Shown piece by piece: positions 48,405-57,927 of a DNA stretch of 64,000 nucleotides; positions within the stretch are counted from its first letter, which is position 1; the number at the start of each line of letters is the position of its first letter. Both the position numbers and the translations under genes were made by a program. The notes beneath the pieces are model-generated. The model saw only the letters and a program-made list of their open reading frames with translations, searched no databases and had not been told where the DNA came from. Source of the DNA: Acidobacteriota bacterium (GTDB taxonomy: Bacteria; Acidobacteriota; Blastocatellia; Pyrinomonadales; Pyrinomonadaceae); assembly GCA_016718135.1 (NCBI GenBank), contig JADKEF010000006.1:248001-312000 (forward strand), read 5' to 3'.

Positions 48405-49280
48405 ATGTGCAAAAGATTGATCTTGATCTCTATCGTTCTTTTTGGAGCTTTCTCTGCATTGGCTCAGTCGCCAACCGGCGAAGTGCCTCCGAGTGGCAGC
48501 ATGGCGGTTTCACCAGCTCGTTTTGAGCTGGAAATGAAGCCCGGCACCGAACAGACCGTCGTAGTCAACCTCGACTATCGTGCCGGCACGCTCAGCAAAG
48601 CTCCGGTGCGGATTATGGCTTCGCTAAACGACTGGACCATCACGAAAGATGGCCGCGTCGAATATTCGCGTGCCAATTCCCTGCCAAACTCGGCCAGCCC
48701 ATGGCTCATTTACACGCCCGGCGAGGCCGCGGTCGTGCCGGGGACGATCCATCAGATACGTGTGACGATCGCCGTCCCGCTGAACGCCACGCCAGGCGAC
48801 CACCTGACCTCGCTGATCATCGAACAGCGTCCCGAAAGCTACAAGAACGAAGGCAATCTCAAACAAGTCGTCGTCCGCTACCGCATGGCTTCGGTTTTCT
48901 ATATCAAGGTTCCTGGCCTGACGAAGAAAGGCAATTTTGAGAATTTACTCGCCGAATCCACACCTGGCGGTTTCGTCATAACGCCGGTCCTTAAAAACGA
49001 AGGCAACAGCGTGATCCGCCCTACATCGTCACTTACGGTAATAGATGCCGACGGCAAAACCGTCACGGAGATGACCGGCCTCGAGCCCCTTCCGGTGCTC
49101 GGCGGTAGCGAGACTGCTCAACCGTTGGTGGTCGAAAAGCAGCTTCCGCCCGGCACATACTCGGTAAAGTATCGTGTCGATTTCCAAGACGGACGTCCCG
49201 CCACGGAGGGAGTCACCGACCTAATAGTCAAAACTGCCCCTCAGATCGCCACCGGCAATCCGCCCGCCAAAAAGCCCTGA
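48405..49280 (+). CDS. Periplasmic chaperone-like protein (PapD-like) of the cluster
   Basis: About 291 residues, signal peptide ending SALAQ. Residues ~30-180 have the pattern of an immunoglobulin-like chaperone N-domain: MAVSPARFELEMKPGTEQTV, IRVTIAVPLNATPGDHLTSL, and VRYRMASVFYIKVPG. A second beta domain follows (FVITPVLKNEGNSVIRPTSS). In pilus chaperones, positively charged residues of this cleft hold the free end of the subunit strand. Eight bases after subunit C and 23 before the usher-like gene. Assignment is by pattern and context. Confidence 0.65.
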   Translation: MCKRLILISIVLFGAFSALAQSPTGEVPPSGSMAVSPARFELEMKPGTEQTVVVNLDYRAGTLSKAPVRIMASLNDWTITKDGRVEYSRANSLPNSASPWLIYTPGEAAVVPGTIHQIRVTIAVPLNATPGDHLTSLIIEQRPESYKNEGNLKQVVVRYRMASVFYIKVPGLTKKGNFENLLAESTPGGFVITPVLKNEGNSVIRPTSSLTVIDADGKTVTEMTGLEPLPVLGGSETAQPLVVEKQLPPGTYSVKYRVDFQDGRPATEGVTDLIVKTAPQIATGNPPAKKP

Positions 49281-49303
49281 GATCTACCCTTTAAGCTCTA
49301 CCA

Positions 49304-51817
49304 ATGAAGAAGATACGTCTCTTCACAATTTTGATCTTGGCGAGCCTCGCCCTTGTCGCCTCGGCATTTGGCGTTCCCAATGATCCAGTCGCCAAAGCTT
49401 CTGATGCCGCAAAAGTGCAGTCGGGCTTTGCTCCTGTCGTGGTCAATGGCCGCGAGCTTACCGGCCCGAACACGCTAGCGCGCACCAACCCGCAGATCGC
49501 GGTTCCGGTCGCAGCGATCGCTCGTTCGCTCGGTGACCGGATAAGTGTCGATACTGCATCGCGAAGCGTCACGGTAGTGAGACAGGCAGGTGTTACTGCT
49601 GCATTCGACGCAACGCTCGGACAGGTTCTCGAAAATGGAGCGGTCGTCCTTTCCGTTTCAAATTCGCGTGAGATCACATTCTCGCCAAGTTCCGACGAAC
49701 TGATGCTTGCCATAGAGATCGCGTCGGCATTGCTCGATGTGTCGATCCGATTCGATGTCGCCCAGAATAAGGTTGTCGTGAGCCGTGGACAGATATCGTC
49801 AGGCGTTCTCGAAAGTGACTCAAAGGCCGGCATCCTCGAACTCTACGACGCTCGTTACGAATACCTCCTCAGCCGCTACACGGCCTCGACCGCCCAAAGC
49901 CTCGTCCTCAATGGTACTGGCCGACTCGGCGATGGGCGATTCCATTACAATTCGAATCTGAGCATGTCCAGCGGACGCAAGTTCGCACCTAGGCAATTCT
50001 CCTTCGATCTCGAACGTCCGAACGGCCAGCGGTTCATTGCAGGCGATCTCAGTTCGGGTGCGGCTCTGCCGCTCCTGAGCGCTAACGTTCGCGGTGGTTT
50101 GGCGAGCATCCCGGTTGGCGAATTTACAATTGCTGCATTCGGTGGACGGGCGGATTCCGGATCTACCCGCTCGCTGTTACTAAACGAACCGTTTCAACTG
50201 ACTCGCCCACGCTTCGACACGAACATTTTCGGGGCATATGCGACCCGCAGGTTCGGAGAACGGACAAGCCCGTTAACGATCTCTGCCGGAGCGACTCGAT
50301 TCTCAGGCGACTCGCGAACTGGAAACCTCGTATCGTCGAGCATCAATTTCGCTGACCGAAACCTTCGTTTTCAGGCAGATGTCGGCGTTGGAAACTTCCG
50401 TGGCCGAACAAATGACAACGTCCTCGTACGTGGCACCGACTCAGCCGTCGACCTTGCCGCAACCTATCAGGTCGCTGAAAACCTGTCGGTCCAGGGCCGA
50501 TACACTCACATCGGAGCAAACTTTCTAAGCCCGCAATCCGGCGTCCGCGAACCTATTGATCTGAAAGCCGCAGGTATCACGTGGTCGCCGATGAAATGGC
50601 TCTCCGCTTCGGTGAACGCGAGCACCGCAAAGCGGCCAAATGACACGGGCCGAGCGGACAGCTTTGTCTCCGCCGCGTTTGGCGTGACACCCGGGGCGGG
50701 CAAGCCGCGGTTCTTTTTCTCGCACACCCAGAGCAGCTCAAAGCTCGTGCGTTCAGGCTCTTTCACGCTCATCAACGCGGCAAAAGACTTCTCTCGCTGG
50801 CGTCTATTCATGAGTGCCACACGTACAAAAATGATCGGTCCGGCGGCAGTAAATGCTCAGTTCGGATCAAACATTTCGATCAACGACACAAATTCGCTCG
50901 AGATCAGCCAGGGTTTCGGCTCACGAAGAAACCTCAATGGCATCATCGACTGGCGAACGTCGGGCCTCTTTGGCAAACGCCTCGATCTCACCGCCGGTGC
51001 GGGCTACAGCTACTCGCCGACCAACAAATTCACTCCATTCGAACGCGTAACCGCGTCTCTCGTTCTGCCTCGCCAAACTTCGCTCCAGGTGAGCTACACG
51101 CACACAAATTCCGGCCCAACGCTTCTCGTCCAGCTTCGCGGATCGCTGTTTCGCCGAAAAGAAGCTTCGGCGTATCTGAACGCATCGACCGTCGAGGCGA
51201 ACAACTTCGGCACCGTCACGGGACGCGTCTATCAGGATGTGGATGGGAATGGGACATACGACCCCACGGTCGACAAAGCACAGACCAACGTTAAGGTCCG
51301 TGTCGATGGCAATCGTTACGTCGAGACCGATGCGAACGGCATCTTCGTCTTCGAAGCGATGCCGACCGGCGAGCACAAAGTTTATCTCGATCTCCTCTCT
51401 GTTCGTGCCGACCTGACGTTGCTCGACACATCTTCTCGCGACATCTTACTGAAAAGCGGACGTTCGACGTCGATGGATTTTAGGCTCGTTCGCACAGGCC
51501 GCATATCGGGCCGTGTATGGCTCGATCGCAATGGAAACGGAGATCTTGACGAAGGCGAATCGTCGCTTGCGGACATCCGCGTCGTCACCTCAAGCGGCCG
51601 CGATACACTGACGGATACTGACGGCTACTACTCGATCGCCGATCTAGCCCCAGGTGAACACGTCATTCTGATCGATGAAAAAACGTTGCCCGAAAAGACC
51701 GTGACGCGTTCGAAACAGCTGGCCGTCCACGTATTCGCCGGGCGCGAAACGAGTGAGATATTTCTCGCCGTAATCGACCGGCCGGCGGAGATCAAAAAGT
51801 TTGGTTCGGTAAAGTAG
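49304..51817 (+). CDS. Usher-like outer-membrane barrel with copper-amine-oxidase-N-like and SdrB-like domains
   Basis: 837 residues. Signal peptide (1-23, ending ASAFG). Residues ~40-170 resemble the copper-amine-oxidase N-terminal/stalk-type domain (VVNGRELTGPNTLARTNPQI, IAVPVAAIARSLGDRISVDT). About 180-630 is a run of amphipathic beta-strands as in outer-membrane ushers (FSFDLERPNGQRFIAGDLSS; FGAYATRRFGERTSPLTISA). The C-terminus has two SdrB/Cna-B-like units (VTGRVYQDVDGNGTYDP at ~635 and ISGRVWLDRNGNGDLDEGE at ~731). It lacks the classical PapC signature, so this is an inferred, divergent usher that would export the three subunits. Confidence 0.6.
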   Translation: MKKIRLFTILILASLALVASAFGVPNDPVAKASDAAKVQSGFAPVVVNGRELTGPNTLARTNPQIAVPVAAIARSLGDRISVDTASRSVTVVRQAGVTAAFDATLGQVLENGAVVLSVSNSREITFSPSSDELMLAIEIASALLDVSIRFDVAQNKVVVSRGQISSGVLESDSKAGILELYDARYEYLLSRYTASTAQSLVLNGTGRLGDGRFHYNSNLSMSSGRKFAPRQFSFDLERPNGQRFIAGDLSSGAALPLLSANVRGGLASIPVGEFTIAAFGGRADSGSTRSLLLNEPFQLTRPRFDTNIFGAYATRRFGERTSPLTISAGATRFSGDSRTGNLVSSSINFADRNLRFQADVGVGNFRGRTNDNVLVRGTDSAVDLAATYQVAENLSVQGRYTHIGANFLSPQSGVREPIDLKAAGITWSPMKWLSASVNASTAKRPNDTGRADSFVSAAFGVTPGAGKPRFFFSHTQSSSKLVRSGSFTLINAAKDFSRWRLFMSATRTKMIGPAAVNAQFGSNISINDTNSLEISQGFGSRRNLNGIIDWRTSGLFGKRLDLTAGAGYSYSPTNKFTPFERVTASLVLPRQTSLQVSYTHTNSGPTLLVQLRGSLFRRKEASAYLNASTVEANNFGTVTGRVYQDVDGNGTYDPTVDKAQTNVKVRVDGNRYVETDANGIFVFEAMPTGEHKVYLDLLSVRADLTLLDTSSRDILLKSGRSTSMDFRLVRTGRISGRVWLDRNGNGDLDEGESSLADIRVVTSSGRDTLTDTDGYYSIADLAPGEHVILIDEKTLPEKTVTRSKQLAVHVFAGRETSEIFLAVIDRPAEIKKFGSVK

Positions 51818-51823
51818 CGATCG

Positions 51824-52192
51824 CTATAGGCTCTTCACGTATCTGACGAGCGCCGATATCTGGGATGACGACAGCTTCTTGTTCCCCGGCATATCGCCCT
51901 TTCCGTTGCGAATGATGCGTGACATTTTTGCCGCGTCCATATTCTTCACACTTTCATCTGTCAGGTCGTCTGCCTCGGTGCGACGGCCTTCTTTCGTATT
52001 CGAACGCCCATCGTTGCCATGACAGCGTGCGCAATTAGCACGATAGACGGACGCCTGAGCGACATTCTCGGCGCTCTCAAAAGGAAGTGGAACATACGCC
52101 ATTGACTGCGGGATCATTGCAAAGGCAGCAGTTGCGACGAATGCCGTCACCGCGATCGCCTTTGCCATCAGAAATAAGCTTTTGTTGTGCAT
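51824..52192 (-). CDS. Monohaem c-type cytochrome
   Basis: About 122 residues. Signal peptide (ending QSMAYV region), then a class I cytochrome c domain: CARCHGNDGRSN (CxxCH haem motif) and the axial Met in GDMPGNKKLSSSQISALVRYVK. It carries electrons in the periplasm or envelope. ATG 52192 is chosen over an upstream TTG that would add 13 residues. Convergent with the usher-like gene (6-base gap). Confidence 0.9.
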   Translation of the reverse strand: MHNKSLFLMAKAIAVTAFVATAAFAMIPQSMAYVPLPFESAENVAQASVYRANCARCHGNDGRSNTKEGRRTEADDLTDESVKNMDAAKMSRIIRNGKGDMPGNKKLSSSQISALVRYVKSL

Positions 52193-52400
52193 AGCCTTAT
52201 GATTGTCGTAGAAATATCCCCGCGACTTCAAGTCGGCTCGGGTATTAGACGCACCTGATCGTCGAATTGCTCCAATTTATTGTGTTCGAGCGGACATTTT
52301 TTTGAGGATGTCGGACCGCGTCAGCCCGGGGGCTTTTTCGTGGATTTCGTGTTTTGCGTGGGCAGTATTCCAACTGCCGTGATAACATTCTGTTTCACGG

Positions 52401-54527
52401 ATGAAAAAGTACGTTCTCAAACGCGATCAGAATTCGGTGCCCGAGCGGTTGACGCGGTACCGGTCTGAGCTGAATGAAGAGCAGTTTCGCGTGGTGACGG
52501 CTCCGCCTAAGGCGGCATTGGTGGTCGCGGGTGCCGGTAGCGGCAAAACGCGGGCGATCACTTATCGTGTCGCCTACCTCATCGAACACGGAGTTTCGCC
52601 GCAGCGGATATTGCTCGCGACGTTTACCAATCGGGCGGCGAGAGAGATGCTGCGGCGGGTCGAAGCTCTGACGGGTTCGCAGAATGTCCATCGCACATGG
52701 GGCGGGACGTTTCATCGCATCGCAAACTTGATCCTGCGACGGCATGCTGTCTCGATCGGTTTTGATTCGAATTACTCGATCCTCGACAGCGAGGACGCAC
52801 GCGATTTTATCAGCGTTTGCATCGACGAAGCGGTGATCGACACCAAGGCGAAACGTTTTCCAAAGGCCGAGGTCATCCAATCTATCATCTCTTACGCCAA
52901 CAATACCGATCAGCCCATACAAGATGTGATCATCCGCCAGTACCCGCATTTCGAGCCGCTCACATTCCAGATCGAGCGTGTCGATACGATCTATCAAAGC
53001 CGCAAACAGGAGCGGAACGTGATGGATTACGATGACCTTTTGCTCAACTGGAAACGGCTGCTGGTCGAGAAAAAGGAGATCGCTGACATCTACGCCGAGC
53101 AGTTTCAGCATATCCTTGTCGACGAATATCAGGACACGAACAAGCTCCAGGCCGAGATCATAGACCTGCTCGCCGGTAAACATCGCAACGTGATGGTTGT
53201 CGGGGACGACGCTCAATCGATCTTCGCATGGCGCGGTGCGCATTTTGCGAATATCTACGAGTTTCCCACACGTTACCCCGAGGCTGAGCTGTACAAACTC
53301 GAAACAAATTACCGCTCGACGCCGGAGATACTTGGTCTCGCAAACACGTCGATCGCGGGTAATCGTAAGCAGTTCCCAAAGTCGTTGACAGCGATCCGTG
53401 CCTCACGCGATTTCAAACCGGCCCTAGTTCCCTGCTCGGACGTCGAACAGCAATCGGCATTCGTAGCATCTAGAATTCTCGAGCTCCGCGACGAAGGCGT
53501 CGGTCTCGAAGACATCGCCGTAATGTACCGCTCGCACTATCATTCGATCGAGCTGCAACTGGAACTGACGCGTCGCGGCATTCCGTACAGGACGCAGTCC
53601 GGAGTGCGATTCTTCGAGCAGGCTCACATTAAGGATGTTATTTCTTATCTGAGGATCATCGTAAATCCACGTGACGAATTGGCCTGGAAGCGTGTCCTAA
53701 AGATGATCCCCGGAATCGGAAATGCTACGGCGAATCGGGTTTACGACCTCGTCGCATCGAGTGCTGACACTAGGGCGTTGGCAGTTGGCTCCGACGATCC
53801 AGACTCGACCGCACCGCCGTCCCTCACCGTTGGGCTGTTGGAAAATGTGATTACGTCGGGGAAAGTTCGGGCGACTCAGCCATTCAAGAACTTCATCGTC
53901 CTCTTGGAACTGCTCGTCCAGCAGGAGAACCGGAACAATCCATCGAAACAGATCGAGCTTGTCCTGACGCATGGCTACGAACAGTATTTGCAGGAGAACT
54001 ACGAAAACTCAGACGTGCGGACCGAAGATCTGAAAGGCCTCGCAACCTATGCGACGAGGTACACCTCTACCGAAGATTTCCTATCCGAATTGGCGTTGTT
54101 ATCGACGGAGAGTTTCAAAGAACCGCAGCCGCTCGTCGGTGAAGAAATTATTGACGGTGCTGAGTCCGACGAACTCCTTACGCTAACGAGCGTCCATCAA
54201 GCAAAGGGTCTCGAGTGGAAAGCGGTCTTTATCATCTGGGCCGCCGAGGGCAAGTTCCCTTCGCCCCGCAGCCTAAAAGAGATCGACAGCGAAGAAGAAG
54301 AACGCCGCCTCTGGTACGTAGCCATCACGCGTGCGAAGGACGAACTCTATCTCACATATCCGCTCCTAATGACCGACTACAACCGTCAAACGGTGTTACA
54401 AAAACCGTCGCGGTTCATAACCGAATGCCCCGCAACGTTGTACGAGATATGGAATCTCGAAGAAGAAAGCCCACTACTGCCGCCTGGCCACGCCGAGATC
54501 GCGACCCCGGATGAATACATTAATTGA
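52401..54527 (+). CDS. UvrD/PcrA/Rep-like superfamily 1A DNA helicase
   Basis: 708 residues. N-terminal LNEEQFRVVTAPPKAALVVA followed by Walker A GAGSGKTRAIT (about 43-52), motif II DEYQDTN, motif III GDDAQSIFAWRGA, motif IV LETNYRSTPEIL, motif V TSVHQAKGLEWKAVFI and motif VI RRLWYVAITRAKDELYL. It is a 3'-5' helicase acting in repair or replication restart. It is shorter in the 2B region than typical UvrD, so I do not choose between UvrD, PcrA and Rep. Confidence 0.93.
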   Translation: MKKYVLKRDQNSVPERLTRYRSELNEEQFRVVTAPPKAALVVAGAGSGKTRAITYRVAYLIEHGVSPQRILLATFTNRAAREMLRRVEALTGSQNVHRTWGGTFHRIANLILRRHAVSIGFDSNYSILDSEDARDFISVCIDEAVIDTKAKRFPKAEVIQSIISYANNTDQPIQDVIIRQYPHFEPLTFQIERVDTIYQSRKQERNVMDYDDLLLNWKRLLVEKKEIADIYAEQFQHILVDEYQDTNKLQAEIIDLLAGKHRNVMVVGDDAQSIFAWRGAHFANIYEFPTRYPEAELYKLETNYRSTPEILGLANTSIAGNRKQFPKSLTAIRASRDFKPALVPCSDVEQQSAFVASRILELRDEGVGLEDIAVMYRSHYHSIELQLELTRRGIPYRTQSGVRFFEQAHIKDVISYLRIIVNPRDELAWKRVLKMIPGIGNATANRVYDLVASSADTRALAVGSDDPDSTAPPSLTVGLLENVITSGKVRATQPFKNFIVLLELLVQQENRNNPSKQIELVLTHGYEQYLQENYENSDVRTEDLKGLATYATRYTSTEDFLSELALLSTESFKEPQPLVGEEIIDGAESDELLTLTSVHQAKGLEWKAVFIIWAAEGKFPSPRSLKEIDSEEEERRLWYVAITRAKDELYLTYPLLMTDYNRQTVLQKPSRFITECPATLYEIWNLEEESPLLPPGHAEIATPDEYIN

Positions 54528-54615
54528 GGCTATGTAAGAGGCTCGTTGAGACGCATTCGGCGCTAATTCGTGTTAAAATGTCTCGTTTTCATACCTGTTT
54601 GCGAGACATAAAATT

Positions 54616-55353
54616 ATGAAGTATTGCCCGGTCTGCGACCTGCGTTTTGACGAAGAGATAATCAAATTTTGCACGAAAGACGGCACACCGCTTATCGAAG
54701 AGACACCGAGTTTTACGGCTATGCCGAGCGAGGCTCTTGACGACGACTTTGGCCAAGAGACGGTCATTCGTCGTCGTGAGGATGTTGTGCCGCCGACCCA
54801 GCAGGGAGACCGCATCGTTATTCCGACCGAGATCCCGCAGATGGACCAGCAGGTGCGTCCGCGGACTCAGGCGTATTATCCACCCCCACCGCCGCCGGCC
54901 AATACGACCAAAACAGTCGTTCTGACCATTGCCGGAACGCTGGCTGCGGTCGGACTTGGGGCACTCTTGTTCTGGCTGTTTCAGGGCCCCCCGCCGGTCG
55001 CGAACAACATCAACCTCAATGCTCCAAACATGAATATGAATACAAATCTGAACAGCAATATCGGATTTGATTCAAATTTTAACTTCAATACCAACGCAAA
55101 TTTCAACACCAACACGAACTTCAACCTTAATACGAACTTGAATGCGAATATGCGTACGCCGTCGCCAACGCAGACTCCGCGGCCCAGCCCGAGCCCGACG
55201 ATGACGCCACGTGAAACGCCTGAGCCGACCACCGCTCCGTCACCTCGCCCGACGATAGACCGTCCGCCGGGAACCGCCATGCCTGCTAACACCCCGAGAG
55301 TCGGCCCACGACCTCCGGTGATGACGTCTAATCGACCTTCGAACGTAAACTAG
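54616..55353 (+). CDS. Zinc-ribbon-like membrane protein with Asn-rich repeat tail
   Basis: 245 residues. N-terminal YCPVCDLRFDEEIIKFCTKD (Cys4, Cys7, Cys19), a Gln/Pro-rich region with PPPPPPANTT, one membrane helix (about 103-125), then an NxN tract (about 133-178: NINLNAPNMNMNTNLN, NFNFNTNANFNTNTNFNLN) and a Pro/Thr-rich tail. The tract is low-complexity and variable-looking. Similar layouts occur in Acidobacteriota; function unknown. Confidence 0.75.
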   Translation: MKYCPVCDLRFDEEIIKFCTKDGTPLIEETPSFTAMPSEALDDDFGQETVIRRREDVVPPTQQGDRIVIPTEIPQMDQQVRPRTQAYYPPPPPPANTTKTVVLTIAGTLAAVGLGALLFWLFQGPPPVANNINLNAPNMNMNTNLNSNIGFDSNFNFNTNANFNTNTNFNLNTNLNANMRTPSPTQTPRPSPSPTMTPRETPEPTTAPSPRPTIDRPPGTAMPANTPRVGPRPPVMTSNRPSNVN

Positions 55354-55456
55354 ATCTAGCCACAGGTGGACACGGAGAAACGCAGATAAGATCTTTCTTA
55401 TCTGTGTCCATCTGCGTATATTTGTGGATGAAATTTCGTACCGTTCATCCGCCCGC

Positions 55457-56827
55457 TTATCCAGGCGCTTCTGACAGTGCCATTTCGACAGCTCTTCGCG
55501 GGTCGATGACCCCCCAGCCTTGGCGGTCTACTTCGTAGTGCGGCAGACGTTCGGCTGTCGAGATAAGGATGCGTTTTATTGCGGACGGTGTGAGCCCCGG
55601 GTTTGCCTCGATCATCTGAGCTGCGACGGACGAGACTATCGGGGCCGAGAATGAAGTGCCGTCAACGTATTTGTAGTTTGCCGTGATGACATTCTCGCGA
55701 CGGATCTTGAGCGTGATGATCTGCCTGATGATATGTGGCGGCCGGTCCAAAGCCGCGTCGAGCTCGGGGTCGATACCTGATGATTCACGAATGATCGAGT
55801 GAAGGTCTTCGTCTGAACTTTTATCGAGCTTTTCGAGTAGCTCAGCCTGTTGAGCGGTCGGTGTATTTGGCAAAATTGGTGCCGGTATCCAGATCGACGA
55901 CGCGATGACCTCTGGTTTTTGCAGCCCGTCGATCGTCGGGCCGTACGACGAACGGTACATTCCCCGTTTCGCACGGTTGATCGAATTATTGTCATCCAGA
56001 CCGCCAACCGCGATCGATGAGGGGGCACTCGCCGGCGGTACGACCGGATGATTTGGCAGATGCCCGGCGTTTCCGACGGCACACACGACAGTGATCCCGG
56101 CGGCCGAACATTCCTCAACCACCTGCGACAGCGGATCGTGCAAATAGCTCTGTTCGTCGTCACCGCCGGCTGAGATATTTACAATTCGAATGTTGTATTT
56201 CTCCCGATTAGCAAGAACCCATTCAAGTCCGTCCTGGATGTTCTGATCGGTGATGCGGCCCGTTCGGGCAAGTTTAACGAGTACAACTTCGGCGTCAGGC
56301 GCGATGCCGCGATAGAAGCCATTCGAGAGCGAGCCGTTGCCGGCCGCGACGACCGAAGTCATCATTCCGTGCCAGCTCGCGACGTCCGGTTCAAAGAGCG
56401 ATGACGTATCGCCGTCCTCATGGAGCATGTTGCGATAGCCAAGGATTCGATTCTTGAGGTCGACGTGCGGATAGAAGCCTGAGTCGAGAAAAGCGATCGT
56501 CACGCCCTTTCCAGTAAAACGGTCGTCCGCATCAAGCCGCAAGGGAGTCGACAGCACATGCGAACCGTCCTTCTGCACCGCCGCGTCCTGAATTATCTGG
56601 TCCTTGGCCCGCTCAAAAAGCCGGGCACAACGCACACAGATCTCTTCGAAATTGTCCGATCCCGGAGCATTTGCCCGGATGAGTTTCGCGACATCATCGG
56701 CGAGCGAGCCAAGATCGACGCATCCATCGCGAGCAAAGCGGGCACATACCGGACACACATCGCTACCCGACGAGAGGCTCGACGATGAACTCGCGAAGTT
56801 TTGTGAAAGCGATTCCTGAGGCGTCAT
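55457..56827 (-). CDS. Subtilisin-like (S8) serine peptidase with N-terminal cysteine pairs, no signal peptide
   Basis: 456 residues. Triad: Asp115 (IAFLDSGFYPH), His153 (SWHGMMTSVVAAGNG), Ser392 (DGTSFSAPIVSSVAA); oxyanion Asn253 (VGNAGHLP). N-terminus has CPVCARFARDGC (25-36) and CVRC (64-67), a possible zinc-binding prodomain. An acidic helical insert (about 325-385, LLEKLDKSSDEDLHSIIRES) lies before the Ser motif. No signal peptide, so it is likely cytoplasmic or released by an unusual route. It diverges from the patatin gene. Confidence 0.9.
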   Translation of the reverse strand: MTPQESLSQNFASSSSSLSSGSDVCPVCARFARDGCVDLGSLADDVAKLIRANAPGSDNFEEICVRCARLFERAKDQIIQDAAVQKDGSHVLSTPLRLDADDRFTGKGVTIAFLDSGFYPHVDLKNRILGYRNMLHEDGDTSSLFEPDVASWHGMMTSVVAAGNGSLSNGFYRGIAPDAEVVLVKLARTGRITDQNIQDGLEWVLANREKYNIRIVNISAGGDDEQSYLHDPLSQVVEECSAAGITVVCAVGNAGHLPNHPVVPPASAPSSIAVGGLDDNNSINRAKRGMYRSSYGPTIDGLQKPEVIASSIWIPAPILPNTPTAQQAELLEKLDKSSDEDLHSIIRESSGIDPELDAALDRPPHIIRQIITLKIRRENVITANYKYVDGTSFSAPIVSSVAAQMIEANPGLTPSAIKRILISTAERLPHYEVDRQGWGVIDPRRAVEMALSEAPG

Positions 56828-56877
56828 TAATGGATTTCAAGTTTTCCATAAGAAGCAGTTAAAATCAATCTCGTCTT

Positions 56878-57657
56878 ATGGCAAGGAAAAAGGTCGGCCT
56901 CGCACTCTCAGGCGGCGGTGCACGTGGGTTCGCTCACGTAGGGGTCCTGCGCGTTCTGGCGGAGAATAATATTCCGATCGATATGATCGCGGGCACATCT
57001 GCGGGTTCGATCATCGGCGGTGCGTATGCATCCGGGATGACTGTGGCAGAGGTCGAGGCGATGTCTGAAAAGACCGCCTGGATGAAAACGATAGGACCTA
57101 CTCTGTCCTTTGGCGGAATGCTCTCGAATGCTCCCATGGGCAAATTCCTTGCTTTGCATTTTCCGGTCACCCGATTCGAAGATCTCAAAATACCTTTTGC
57201 GGCTGTGGCTTTTGATCTCGCAACGAGTCAGACGGTCATTTTTCAAGAAGACGGCGATCTGATAGCCGCGATCCGTGCAAGCTGTGCTGTACCGGGAATA
57301 TTTGCTCCGGTCCGTGACGAAGCGGGCAGAACGCTCGTCGACGGCGGTGTGCTTTCGCCGATGCCCGTCGAGACTGTACGGGATATGGGAGCAGATGTCG
57401 TTATTGCTGTCGACCTGCTTTCGTGCGGCTCGTCGTTCGCAGAGGACTCGCGCAGTAGCCTCGGAATCGTTCTACAGTGTGCGATGGCAACGCTTCGTAA
57501 TGTCGCGATTGTAGAACATACGACCGCCGATGTTGTGATCGAACCTCAGATCGCCCATCTAAGGATGGATCAGATCGGAAGGCGTCAAGAGTTCATCGAA
57601 CTTGGCGAAAAAGCTGCCAACGACGCTCTCGATCAAATTCTCCAAATCATTGAGTAA
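56878..57657 (+). CDS. Patatin-like phospholipase (RssA-type)
   Basis: 259 residues. Oxyanion motif GGGARGFAHVG, nucleophile GTSAGS (Ser41 in GxSxG), and catalytic Asp155 in DGGVLSPMPV: a complete Ser-Asp dyad. Homologues are bacterial patatins of the RssA/YchK type, probable lipid acyl hydrolases in the cytoplasm. Divergent from the subtilase gene with a 50-base gap. Physiological substrate unknown. Confidence 0.92.
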   Translation: MARKKVGLALSGGGARGFAHVGVLRVLAENNIPIDMIAGTSAGSIIGGAYASGMTVAEVEAMSEKTAWMKTIGPTLSFGGMLSNAPMGKFLALHFPVTRFEDLKIPFAAVAFDLATSQTVIFQEDGDLIAAIRASCAVPGIFAPVRDEAGRTLVDGGVLSPMPVETVRDMGADVVIAVDLLSCGSSFAEDSRSSLGIVLQCAMATLRNVAIVEHTTADVVIEPQIAHLRMDQIGRRQEFIELGEKAANDALDQILQIIE

Positions 57658-57927
57658 AAACACCAATTCCCACTTGCAAAGCGGCGCGCCCGTCGTGCAT
57701 CATAATTCTTGTTAGTCCTGCTCTCGCATCTACGGTGATGCGCCCCGACATGATGGTTTGTTCGACGGCGTCTGGAAGGCTAGAGGGTTGGTTGTTTGTA
57801 GGTTATTGAAGTAGCTCTAGAGCGTCCGTTCCATGTGGTTTCTTAGGGTAAGACCGTTCACCCGAAAGCAATAGACCCATTCACGGCTTCATTTGAATTC
57901 CCCTCGGCGGGAAAGGTAAATATTTGT
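57658..57927. other. Intergenic region upstream of the RNA-binding protein
   Basis: 270 bases without a gene. I see no convincing promoter or structured RNA, although long leaders are common for cold-induced RNA-binding protein genes. Confidence 0.4.

Noticed and set aside
52280..52468. 62-residue plus-strand frame before the helicase
   Set aside because: It overlaps the helicase start in another frame and has no ribosome site or recognisable domain.
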